Assembly (NCBI GenBank): GCA_945487985.1
Contig: CALYTX010000047.1
Span: 1 to 8,450, forward strand
Direction: 5' to 3'
Source of the DNA: an uncultured Verrucomicrobiota bacterium
GTDB lineage: Bacteria; Verrucomicrobiota; Kiritimatiellia; RFP12; UBA1067
Length of the DNA: 8,450 nt
The position numbers and the translations under genes are program-made. Numbering within the stretch: position 1 is the stretch's first letter; every line of letters starts with the position of its first letter. Below are positions 1 to 5,764 of this stretch, piece after piece. The notes below the pieces were generated by a model. The model worked only from the letters and a program-made list of their open reading frames with translations. It ran no database searches and had not been told where the DNA came from.

Positions 1-116
1 CGCTGCAAGGCACGATCACGACGAAGTGCGACATGTTCTGCAACCGCTATCCGCTTGAAGACGCGCTCAAGCTCTTCGGCGCGATCGACGGCAAGGGCGC
101 GCAGGCGATCAAGTGA
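1..116 (+). CDS. C-terminal fragment, probable zinc-type medium-chain dehydrogenase (partial)
   Basis: An open frame enters from the left edge (first full codon at base 3) and ends at TGA 114-116, leaving 37 residues. The tail contains NRYPLEDALKLF followed by a short basic stretch ending in QAIK. In zinc-dependent alcohol, sorbitol and threonine dehydrogenases of the medium-chain family, the last 35 residues typically read L-x-G-x-I, then (T/N)(H/R)(R/Y)(F/Y)PLE-A-x-AF, then a final lysine-rich strand, and this fragment follows that layout. The catalytic zinc site and nucleotide fold lie outside the window, so the substrate cannot be given. The next gene begins 16 bases downstream on the same strand, so it may share a transcript with plsY. 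The coding call is fairly safe; the family call rests on one short motif. Confidence 0.5.
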   Translation, partial: LQGTITTKCDMFCNRYPLEDALKLFGAIDGKGAQAIK

Positions 117-132
117 CAGGTCCGTGCAATCG

Positions 133-777
133 ATGCAGCAATATCTAATCTGTTCGGCCTGGTTGCTGTCGGCGTACCTCATCGGCGGAATTCCGTTTGG
201 GTTTCTCATTGGCAAAGCCCGCGGCGTTGATGTGCGAACCGTCGGTTCAAAAAACATTGGCGCGACGAATGTATTTCGGACGGTCGGCAAGAAATGGGGT
301 TTCCTCGCGCTGGCGCTCGATATGCTGAAGGGGTTCGGTCCGACCTACGCCTGCGGCCTCGCCGCACAGAATTCATCGCTCCCCGATTGGCTGGCGCTTG
401 CCGTAGGCGTAACCTGCACAATCGGGCACATGCTCACGCCCTACATGAAATTCAAGGGCGGCAAGGGCGTGGCAACCGGCGCAGGCATGCTGTTTGGGCT
501 TGCGCCGGCGATGATGGGCGCGGCAATTTTGGTGTTTGTCGCGTTCTTCGCCTGTTCAAACTATATTTCGCTCGGTTCGTGCGCGGCGGCCGCATTCATC
601 GGCGTGGCGGTATGGTTTCCGTCGCTCGGCGGAGCGGGTTGCGGCAATTTGCCGCAGTCCGTATTGGTAAGTTTTATCGCGATTTTCATTATCGTCAAGC
701 ATCGCGCGAACATCCGCCGGTTGCTTGCGGGCACCGAAAACAAAATCTACATTTTCAGGAAAGGTGGCAAGAAGTGA
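133..777 (+). CDS. plsY: Glycerol-3-phosphate acyltransferase PlsY (acyl-phosphate dependent)
   Basis: PlsY transfers an acyl group from acyl-phosphate to the sn-1 position of glycerol-3-phosphate in the inner membrane, giving lysophosphatidate, the first step of phospholipid synthesis with PlsX and PlsC. From ATG 133 the protein is 214 residues, close to the family's usual 200. All three signature motifs are visible: GSKNIGATN near residues 38-46, GH followed by KFKGGKGVATG at 98-116, and HRANIRRLLAGTEN at 190-203. The rest is mainly hydrophobic, consistent with several membrane spans. ATG 133 is chosen because the preceding residues are hydrophilic and overlap the upstream gene. GTG 124 in the same frame is possible, and the ribosome site is weak (ACAGGT at 116-121). 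The stop overlaps the ilvD start, so both are probably translated from one mRNA. plsX is not in the window. Confidence 0.96.
   Translation: MQQYLICSAWLLSAYLIGGIPFGFLIGKARGVDVRTVGSKNIGATNVFRTVGKKWGFLALALDMLKGFGPTYACGLAAQNSSLPDWLALAVGVTCTIGHMLTPYMKFKGGKGVATGAGMLFGLAPAMMGAAILVFVAFFACSNYISLGSCAAAAFIGVAVWFPSLGGAGCGNLPQSVLVSFIAIFIIVKHRANIRRLLAGTENKIYIFRKGGKK
757..767 (+). promoter_or_regulatory. Ribosome binding site deciding the ilvD GTG start
   Basis: AGGAAAGGTGG lies inside the end of plsY, 6 bases before GTG 774. It supports this GTG as the ilvD start, since no ATG occurs in frame near the expected N-terminus until residue 24. Confidence 0.7.
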
Positions 778-2441
778 TTTCCGACCAGATCAAAGCCGGC
801 AAGGAACGCGCGCCGCACCGTTCGCTGCTTTTTGCGTGCGGAATGCATCGCAAAGACATCAAGAAGCCTTTTATCGGCATCGTCAATTCGTACGAATCGT
901 TCGTGCCTGGTCATTGCCACCTCGACAAGGTCGGCAAATACCTCAGGAAGTGCATTGAAGAAGCCGGGGGCGTGGCGATGGAATTCAACACCATCGCCGT
1001 CTGCGACGGTATCGCCATGGGGCATCAGGGGATGAAATATTCCCTACCGTCGCGCGAGCTGATCGCCGACTCGGTCGAGTCGATCGCCAGGGCGCATTGC
1101 TTCGATGCGCTTATTTGCGTTCCCAACTGCGACAAGATCGTCCCTGGAATGCTCATCGGGGCGTTGCGGGTAAACATCCCGACGATTTTCGCCTCGGGCG
1201 GGCCTATGGCTCCGGGCAAGAACCCGCTCACTGGCGGCGATTCCGACCTGAACACCGTTTTCGAGGGGGTTGGCGCCGAGAACGCGGGCAAGATTTCGGC
1301 CCGGGATCTGGAAAAAATTGAAGAGACCTCGTGTCCAGGGTGCGGCAGTTGCTCTGGGATGTTCACCGCCAATTCGATGAATTGCCTCTATGAGGCTCTT
1401 GGTCTGGCGCTGCCGGGCAATGGAACCATTCTTGCCACCGATCCCCGGCGCAACGACCACTACCGCGCTTCTGCCCGGCGCATCGTCGAGATGGCCAAGA
1501 AGGGCGGTCCGCTGCCGCGTGAGATTGTCACGCGAAAGGCCATGGACAACGCTTTGACATTGGATATGGCCATGGGCGGATCTACGAACACGGTCCTCCA
1601 TACGCTTGCTATCGCGCGAGAAGCCGGAATCGATTTCACGCTTGAGCGGATGAACGAGATCTCGGCACGCACGCCCTATATTTGCAAGCTCTCACCCTCT
1701 GGGCATTATCATGTTGCCGATCTCGACCGCGCTGGCGGCATTATGGCGATATTGAAGCGTCTTCCCTCTGGTCTGGTGCATGGCGATTGCATTACTGTTT
1801 CCGGAAAGACGATTGCCCGGCAGATCCAAGCGGCGAAGATTAAGGACGACGATGTCATCCGCAAGCTCTCCGACTCCTATTCGTCCGATGGCGGGCTTGC
1901 CGTTTTGTGGGGTAATCTTGCCGAGAAGGGGGCTGTGGTCAAGAAAGGCGGCGTGGCGCCGTCGATGATGTCGTTTACCGGCAAGGCGATTTGCTTTGAA
2001 TCGCAGGAGGAGGCGTGCGCGGGCATTCTGGGCGGCAAGGTGAAGCCTGGCCATGTAGTCGTAATCCGCTACGAGGGGCCTAAGGGTGGACCGGGTATGC
2101 AGGAGATGCTGGCTCCCACCTCCTATATCATTGGCGCGGGGCTGGGAGAATCGGTCGCGCTCATTACCGACGGACGTTTCTCGGGCGCTACCCATGGTGC
2201 CTGTGTGGGACATGTTTCGCCCGAGGCTGCCGAAGGCGGGCTTATCGGGTTGTTGAAAAACGGCGATGAAATAACTATCGACATTCCCAAGCGTTCGATT
2301 GTTGCCAAACTCAGCAAACGCGAGATTGCTGCGCGTAGGAAGCAAGCCAAGCCGTGGACGCCGCGCATCAAGGGCGGCTGGCTCGAGCGCTATGCCCGGA
2401 TGGTCGGCAACGCCTCGACTGGCGCGAGTTTGAAGCCGTAG
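774..2441 (+). CDS. ilvD: Dihydroxy-acid dehydratase IlvD
   Basis: IlvD is a cytosolic iron-sulfur dehydratase that converts 2,3-dihydroxy-isovalerate and 2,3-dihydroxy-3-methylvalerate to the keto acid precursors of valine, leucine and isoleucine. GTG 774 gives 555 residues, typical of the family, and an N-terminus (ISDQIKAGKERAPHRSLL) like that of archaeal-type IlvD proteins. Visible motifs are PGHCHL (45-50), CDGIAMGH (77-84), PNCDK (117-121, cluster cysteine 119 and the usually carbamylated lysine 121), SCPGCGSCSGMFTANSMN (186-203), MGGSTNT in the middle, and ITDGRFSGATHG near the C-terminus with the catalytic serine. The start overlaps the plsY stop as GTGA, implying translational coupling. 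No ilvBN, ilvC or leu genes are nearby. Gly46 sits where [2Fe-2S] members carry the first cysteine ligand, so the cluster type is uncertain. Confidence 0.97.
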   Translation: MISDQIKAGKERAPHRSLLFACGMHRKDIKKPFIGIVNSYESFVPGHCHLDKVGKYLRKCIEEAGGVAMEFNTIAVCDGIAMGHQGMKYSLPSRELIADSVESIARAHCFDALICVPNCDKIVPGMLIGALRVNIPTIFASGGPMAPGKNPLTGGDSDLNTVFEGVGAENAGKISARDLEKIEETSCPGCGSCSGMFTANSMNCLYEALGLALPGNGTILATDPRRNDHYRASARRIVEMAKKGGPLPREIVTRKAMDNALTLDMAMGGSTNTVLHTLAIAREAGIDFTLERMNEISARTPYICKLSPSGHYHVADLDRAGGIMAILKRLPSGLVHGDCITVSGKTIARQIQAAKIKDDDVIRKLSDSYSSDGGLAVLWGNLAEKGAVVKKGGVAPSMMSFTGKAICFESQEEACAGILGGKVKPGHVVVIRYEGPKGGPGMQEMLAPTSYIIGAGLGESVALITDGRFSGATHGACVGHVSPEAAEGGLIGLLKNGDEITIDIPKRSIVAKLSKREIAARRKQAKPWTPRIKGGWLERYARMVGNASTGASLKP

Positions 2442-2453
2442 GCTCCGCGCTGC

Positions 2454-2483
2454 TTGTTATCGTCGCCGATTTTGTGATAGAAT
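2454..2483 (+). promoter_or_regulatory. Predicted sigma-70-type promoter for infC-pssA
   Basis: TTGTTA at 2454-2459 is a 4/6 match to the -35 box. After 18 bases comes TAGAAT at 2478-2483 (5/6 of TATAAT). TG at 2475-2476 makes it an extended -10. It lies directly after ilvD in an AT-rich gap in otherwise GC-rich DNA. Transcription would begin near 2490, leaving a leader of about 45 bases before infC. Confidence 0.6.
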
Positions 2484-2489
2484 ATAACA

Positions 2490-2534
2490 ATCATTAACTG
2501 AAACAACAAAAAAACAACAAAGAAGAGGTGGGTT
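2490..2534 (+). promoter_or_regulatory. A/C-rich infC leader with ribosome binding site
   Basis: The predicted 5' leader is almost free of G up to the ribosome site and contains a 10-base direct repeat AAACAACAAA at 2501-2510 and 2512-2521. Such sequence has little ability to fold. It ends in AGAGGTGG (2524-2531), a few bases before ATC 2535. An in-frame TGA at 2499-2501 limits how far upstream infC can begin. An unstructured CAA-rich leader would favour ribosome loading at a poor start codon; that role is an inference. Confidence 0.55.
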
Positions 2535-3119
2535 ATCGCACAGTCCTTTACTCGGGTAAACTACAAGATCCGCGTTCCACGAGTTCGCGTACTTGATTCT
2601 GCAGGCAACATGCTGGGCGTCATGGATACGCACGAAGCTCAGCGCAGGGCGGAGAGCCAGGGGCTCGACTTGGTCGAGATAACGCCCAACGCGATTCCTC
2701 CGGTCTGCAAGATAATGGACTACGGAAAATTCAAGTATGAAGAGTCCATAAAGGCCAAGCAGGCTCGCAAGGCCCAAAAGGTACAGAAGGTAAAGGAAAT
2801 TAAGTTCCATCCCGGAACCGATACGAACGATTTCAATTACAAACTCAACCAGATTCGCGGCTTTCTTGCGGACGGGTGCAAGGTGAAACTCACGCTTCAG
2901 TATCGCGGGCGCGAGAATGCGCACCGCGAACTCGGCGAAGATGTAATCAATCGGGTGCTTGAAGAGCTCAAGGAAGAATGTTTCGTCGAGCAGGCGCCCA
3001 AGACGCTCGGTCGCGTTCTTGGCGCGCTCATCGGTCCGCCGCGCAAGAATGCTCCAAAGCCACGAGCGAAAGATGCGATCACGGGGCAACCTGGGCAGAT
3101 ACGCATTTCGGTAAACTGA
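2535..3119 (+). CDS. infC: Translation initiation factor IF-3, probable AUC start
   Basis: IF-3 binds the 30S subunit, prevents premature 50S joining and proofreads start codon and initiator tRNA pairing. Read from ATC 2535 the protein is 194 residues. The N-domain opens with TRVNYKIRVPRVRVLD (6-21), which lines up with RINGEIRAQEVRL of the E. coli protein. PPVCKIMDYGKFKYE (55-69) and the lysine-rich linker follow, then the C-domain with KEIKFHPGTD (87-96) and YRGRE (123-127). The first in-frame ATG, at 2610, would remove 25 conserved N-terminal residues. Between TGA 2499 and that ATG, ATC 2535 is the only near-cognate codon well placed behind a ribosome site and fits the usual N-terminus. 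infC genes are known for rare starts (AUU in E. coli) that permit self-repression. The C-terminus extends about 20 residues past the E. coli end. rpmI and rplT do not follow; pssA does. Confidence 0.93.
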   Translation: MAQSFTRVNYKIRVPRVRVLDSAGNMLGVMDTHEAQRRAESQGLDLVEITPNAIPPVCKIMDYGKFKYEESIKAKQARKAQKVQKVKEIKFHPGTDTNDFNYKLNQIRGFLADGCKVKLTLQYRGRENAHRELGEDVINRVLEELKEECFVEQAPKTLGRVLGALIGPPRKNAPKPRAKDAITGQPGQIRISVN

Positions 3120-3123
3120 ATTT

Positions 3124-4017
3124 ATGGGCAGGTTTCGTTTCAGAGGGAAAAGCCGTCGCCAGCGCGAAATGCGTTCGCCGAGCGTTCCGCTGCGGGCGAT
3201 TGTTCCCAATCTAATTACTTCGCTTGCGGCCTGTGCCGGCATCACGTCGATTGCGTTTGCCAGCGAAGGTCGTTTCCTTGATGCGCTCTGGGCGCTGCTG
3301 GTTGCGTGCCTTTGCGACGGTATGGACGGGCGCATCGCCAGGCTGCTCAAAGCAAGTTCCAAACTTGGCGCCGAGCTCGACTCGCTTGCCGATTTTGTGA
3401 ACTTTGGGGTGGCTCCGGCGATGTTCATGTTTTTCTGGCTGTCAGGAAAAACGTTTGGAGCCGAGGCCTCGGCCATTGCCGATCCGCGGGTAGTGCGAGT
3501 GTTGCTGGGCGCGGCGCTTTTCTACGCGATGTGCGACTGTTTCCGTCTGGCGCGGTTCAATACGATGCTCGAACAGCCGCCAATTCCTTATTGGCGACAT
3601 TTCTTTACCGGCGTGCCCGCGCCCGGTGGGTGCTGGATGGTGCTCACCCCGGCGATTATCCACCATGTGCTCGATGTGGGCAACGGGATTCTCGTAAAAG
3701 GGGAAAGCGCCGCTTCGTTCCAAGCCGTGCTCCGCCATCCAGCGATGGGAATCTTCATGCTGATATTCGTCGGTGCGCTCATGGCTTCGCGTTTGCCGAC
3801 GATTTCCCTCAAAGCGGTTCACATCAGCCGGAAGCGTCTGCCGTTGGCGATGGTCGTTCTGCTCTTGCTTATCGCCAGTATGTTCGTCAATTTCTGGCTT
3901 ACAATGGGCGTTCTCGGAGCGCTTTACATTGCAACCATTCCGCTGACGGGGATTGTGTTTCTCAATGTCCGTGCAAAATATCTGCGGGGCTTGACTTCAC
4001 CACAAGTTAAAGTGTAA
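3124..4017 (+). CDS. pssA: CDP-diacylglycerol-serine O-phosphatidyltransferase PssA
   Basis: PssA is an inner-membrane enzyme that exchanges CMP of CDP-diacylglycerol for serine, giving phosphatidylserine, the precursor of phosphatidylethanolamine. The 297-residue protein carries the CDP-alcohol phosphatidyltransferase signature: Asp65-Gly-Met-Asp68-Gly-Arg-Ile-Ala-Arg73, then Gly82, Asp86 and Asp90 (GAELDSLADF). The aspartates bind metal and act in catalysis. A basic N-terminus (MGRFRFRGKSRRQRE) precedes RAIVPNLIT, as in serine-type members, and hydrophobic spans follow. Choline- or inositol-type relatives share the signature, but PNLIT and DSLADFVNFG favour the serine enzyme. It starts 4 bases after infC with no clear ribosome site, suggesting re-initiation. 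ATG 3169 is a less likely alternative start. The usual partner psd (decarboxylase) is not in the window. Confidence 0.92.
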   Translation: MGRFRFRGKSRRQREMRSPSVPLRAIVPNLITSLAACAGITSIAFASEGRFLDALWALLVACLCDGMDGRIARLLKASSKLGAELDSLADFVNFGVAPAMFMFFWLSGKTFGAEASAIADPRVVRVLLGAALFYAMCDCFRLARFNTMLEQPPIPYWRHFFTGVPAPGGCWMVLTPAIIHHVLDVGNGILVKGESAASFQAVLRHPAMGIFMLIFVGALMASRLPTISLKAVHISRKRLPLAMVVLLLLIASMFVNFWLTMGVLGALYIATIPLTGIVFLNVRAKYLRGLTSPQVKV

Positions 4018-4020
4018 AAT
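3991..4020 (+). promoter_or_regulatory. Predicted sigma-70-type promoter within the 3' end of pssA
   Basis: TTGACT at 3991-3996 (5/6 of TTGACA) and TAAAAT at 4015-4020 (5/6 of TATAAT) are 18 bases apart. The -10 box overlaps the pssA stop codon. Transcription would start near 4027 and give a leader of about 28 bases for the repeat-protein gene at 4055. It is the best match to consensus in the window. Confidence 0.7.
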
Positions 4021-4043
4021 ATCGACTGAAATTATTTTATCAC

Positions 4044-4049
4044 AAGGAG
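4044..4049 (+). promoter_or_regulatory. Strong ribosome binding site for the exported repeat protein
   Basis: AAGGAG sits 5 bases before ATG 4055 in an A-rich context. With the promoter just upstream it points to high expression, and it contrasts with the near absence of such sites before pssA, parB and the M28 gene. Confidence 0.8.
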
Positions 4050-4054
4050 AAAAA

Positions 4055-4765
4055 ATGAATCGAATCATCAAGGTTGGAATCGCGGCTTTTGCCATGGCGG
4101 CGACAGTATCTGGTTATGCCAAGGAAGTCGAAGCCGAAGAAGAAGGTCCCGTCGGCTGGACGGCGGTATGCGTCGGTTTGGCCACTCCCGTGCAGCTTCC
4201 CTGGGGGCTTGATCGCTGGGATGTTTTCGGAATCGATTTCAATGTTTTTTATTCCGATGCTCCTTTGATGTACGGTATCGATGTGGGCGGGCTTTGCGCG
4301 CTTACCCGCGATGATATGATGGGCATCAAGGTTAGTGGACTGCTGAATTTCGCCTGTAGCGACGTCTATGGTCTGCGTGCGACACTGGGCATGAATTTCT
4401 GCGGTCAGACCGTCTATGGCATGGAGGCGGGTATGCTTGGCTTCCGCGACAGCATCTACGGGCTTGATGTTGAATTTCTCGGTAGCGCCCAGCGCAAAAT
4501 GTGCGGTATGCAGGTCGGCGGGCTGGCCAATATTTCGGCGATTGAGAGTTACGGTCTTTCCATCGCTGGCATCACCAATCTCGCCAAGACTTCCTATGGG
4601 CTTCAGCTTTCGGCTGCGTTCAACATGACCGATGAACTGCACGGCGCGCAGATTGCAATCGTCAACTATGCCGACGAATGCGTTTCGGGCTTCCAGATCG
4701 GGCTTGTGAATATCATCATGTCCAACCGGATCAAGGTTCTTCCGATAGTCAACGGCTATTTTTGA
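4055..4765 (+). CDS. Exported repeat protein resembling LA_2272-type surface proteins
   Basis: The 236-residue protein begins with a classical signal peptide: basic MNRIIK, a hydrophobic core, and a likely cut after SGYA (residue 22). An acidic stretch, KEVEAEEE, follows. Residues 59-224 consist of 11 degenerate units of 14-16 residues. Each starts with G-hydrophobic-x-hydrophobic (GIDVGGL, GLQLSAAFN, GFQIGLVN) and ends with a polar turn, often followed by tyrosine. This resembles the LA_2272 surface-repeat family described in Leptospira, Bacteroidota and relatives, where the repeats probably form short beta strands. The last residue is Phe (VNGYF), as in many outer-membrane barrel proteins, so periplasmic or outer-membrane location is likely but not shown. 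Seven cysteines in the mature part are unusual for a barrel. It has its own strong promoter and ribosome site and is followed 4 bases later by parB. Its function is not known to me. Confidence 0.85.
   Translation: MNRIIKVGIAAFAMAATVSGYAKEVEAEEEGPVGWTAVCVGLATPVQLPWGLDRWDVFGIDFNVFYSDAPLMYGIDVGGLCALTRDDMMGIKVSGLLNFACSDVYGLRATLGMNFCGQTVYGMEAGMLGFRDSIYGLDVEFLGSAQRKMCGMQVGGLANISAIESYGLSIAGITNLAKTSYGLQLSAAFNMTDELHGAQIAIVNYADECVSGFQIGLVNIIMSNRIKVLPIVNGYF
4229..4726 (+). repeat. Eleven degenerate 14-16 residue protein repeats
   Basis: Glycine starts each unit at residues 59, 74, 90, 106, 122, 136, 151, 167, 182, 197 and 212, a spacing of 14 to 16. The residue before each glycine is usually Tyr (Y at 73, 105, 121, 135, 166 and 181). 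The consensus is roughly G-(I/L/M)-x-(V/A/I)-x-G-L-x-N. The DNA copies have diverged, so the repeat is visible mainly at protein level and is old rather than recently amplified. Confidence 0.8.
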
Positions 4766-4769
4766 GATA

Positions 4770-5759
4770 ATGGCGAAGAATCCCTTTTTGAAAAGAGCGA
4801 CGGGAGCCTCCAAGGCTCCCGCTCGTGTTGAAAAGAAGCATGGCCTCGGCAGGGGCCTTGATTCGCTTATTCCCAGTTCGAAAAGTCAGCCTCTCGCGTC
4901 CGTGCCGCCAATCAAGAGCGGCGAGGTTGCGGCAATGACTACGGTCGCAGCGCCGTTCACGCTCAAGATTGCCGATATCCAGCCCAGCCCCTATCAGCCG
5001 CGGCGCGAGTTCAAGCCCGAGGAACTTGGCGAATTGGCCGAGTCGCTCAAGAACAGCGGTCTCGTCCACCCGCCAACGGTGCGCAGGAACGCAGCCGGGA
5101 GTTGGGAACTTATTTCCGGCGAGCGTCGTTTGCGCGCCGCGCAACTCATTGGCTGGTCGCGCATCCAGGTCACCGTCATCGAAGCTGACGATTTAACAGC
5201 AGCTGCGCTGACTACCACCGAAAATCTTCAGCGCGAAGATTTGAATCCGATCGAGGAGGCTGCGAGTTATAAGCGGCTGCAGGATACATTCAATCTTACG
5301 CAGGCCGATGTTGCCGAGAAGGTGGGAAAGGGTCGCGCGACTGTGGCCAACGCCGTACGCTTGCTTGAACTTCCCGAAGAGGTGAAATCGCTCGTTCAGG
5401 ATCGGTTGCTTTCAGCTGGCCACGCGAAGGTTTTGCTTTCTCTCGAAAGCGAAAAGGATCGTATATTGTTAGCGCGCGAAACCGTCAACGAGCAACTATC
5501 GGTCCGAGCGCTCGAAAAGCGCGTTACCAGACTGCATATGCCGCCCGCCATCAAGGCGTCGTCGACTCCCGACTTGCCCGATGGCTATGTGCGTACGCTT
5601 TGCGATAAGTTGCGTCGGCATTTGGGGTGCGCCGTGCGGCTTACGAGCGGTATGACGCACGCGAACGGCAAGCATACCAAAGGAGTGCTTGAAATCGATT
5701 TCTTCGATAACGACGAGCTTGATCGCGTCTTGAGGATGATCGGCGTGGAGATTGATTAG
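4770..5759 (+). CDS. parB: Chromosome partitioning protein ParB (Spo0J family)
   Basis: ParB binds parS sites, uses CTP to form a sliding clamp on DNA, loads SMC and works with the ATPase ParA to segregate origins. The 329-residue protein has GLGRGLDSLIP (25-35), the ParA-contacting segment at the usual place. QPSPYQPRREF (71-81), GERRLRAAQL (117-126, CTP site) and TENLQREDLNPIEEA (130-144) form the CTPase core. A helix-turn-helix follows (LTQADVAEKVGKGRATVANAVRLLELP, 166-192, broken here by reading as LTQADVAEKV then GKGRATVANAV). LSAGHAKVLLSL is at 205-216, and a C-terminal dimerisation region begins near 265. ATG 4770 keeps the conserved N-terminus, but its ribosome site is weak, so translation probably depends on the gene 4 bases upstream. 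parA is not adjacent, and I saw no parS site in the window. Confidence 0.96.
   Translation: MAKNPFLKRATGASKAPARVEKKHGLGRGLDSLIPSSKSQPLASVPPIKSGEVAAMTTVAAPFTLKIADIQPSPYQPRREFKPEELGELAESLKNSGLVHPPTVRRNAAGSWELISGERRLRAAQLIGWSRIQVTVIEADDLTAAALTTTENLQREDLNPIEEAASYKRLQDTFNLTQADVAEKVGKGRATVANAVRLLELPEEVKSLVQDRLLSAGHAKVLLSLESEKDRILLARETVNEQLSVRALEKRVTRLHMPPAIKASSTPDLPDGYVRTLCDKLRRHLGCAVRLTSGMTHANGKHTKGVLEIDFFDNDELDRVLRMIGVEID
4801..4821. other. Perfect 8-bp GC hairpin at the 5' end of parB
   Basis: CGGGAGCC (4801-4808) pairs exactly with GGCTCCCG (4814-4821) around a TCCAA loop, starting 31 bases after the parB start. No U-tract follows on the + strand. On the - strand a moderately T-rich stretch (TCGCTCTTTTC) follows. 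It may tune parB translation or be chance in GC-rich coding DNA. Confidence 0.4.
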
Positions 5760-5764
5760 CGCTG

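Noticed and set aside
294..773. Upstream extension of the ilvD frame across plsY
   Set aside because: The extension is out of frame with PlsY, is arginine-rich noise, and would add 160 residues unknown in IlvD. GTG 774 with its ribosome site gives the normal length.
2610..2612. ATG 2610 as the infC start
   Set aside because: It would remove the conserved start of the IF-3 N-domain that is clearly encoded upstream in the same frame, and it has no ribosome site.
2457..3476. A 339-codon open frame on the - strand
   Set aside because: It runs antisense across infC and the start of pssA, both of which have clear family motifs. Its translation shows no recognisable domain and it lacks a ribosome site.
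4040..4813. A 257-codon open frame on the - strand
   Set aside because: It mirrors the exported repeat protein gene. Its apparent repeats are the antisense image of that gene's units.
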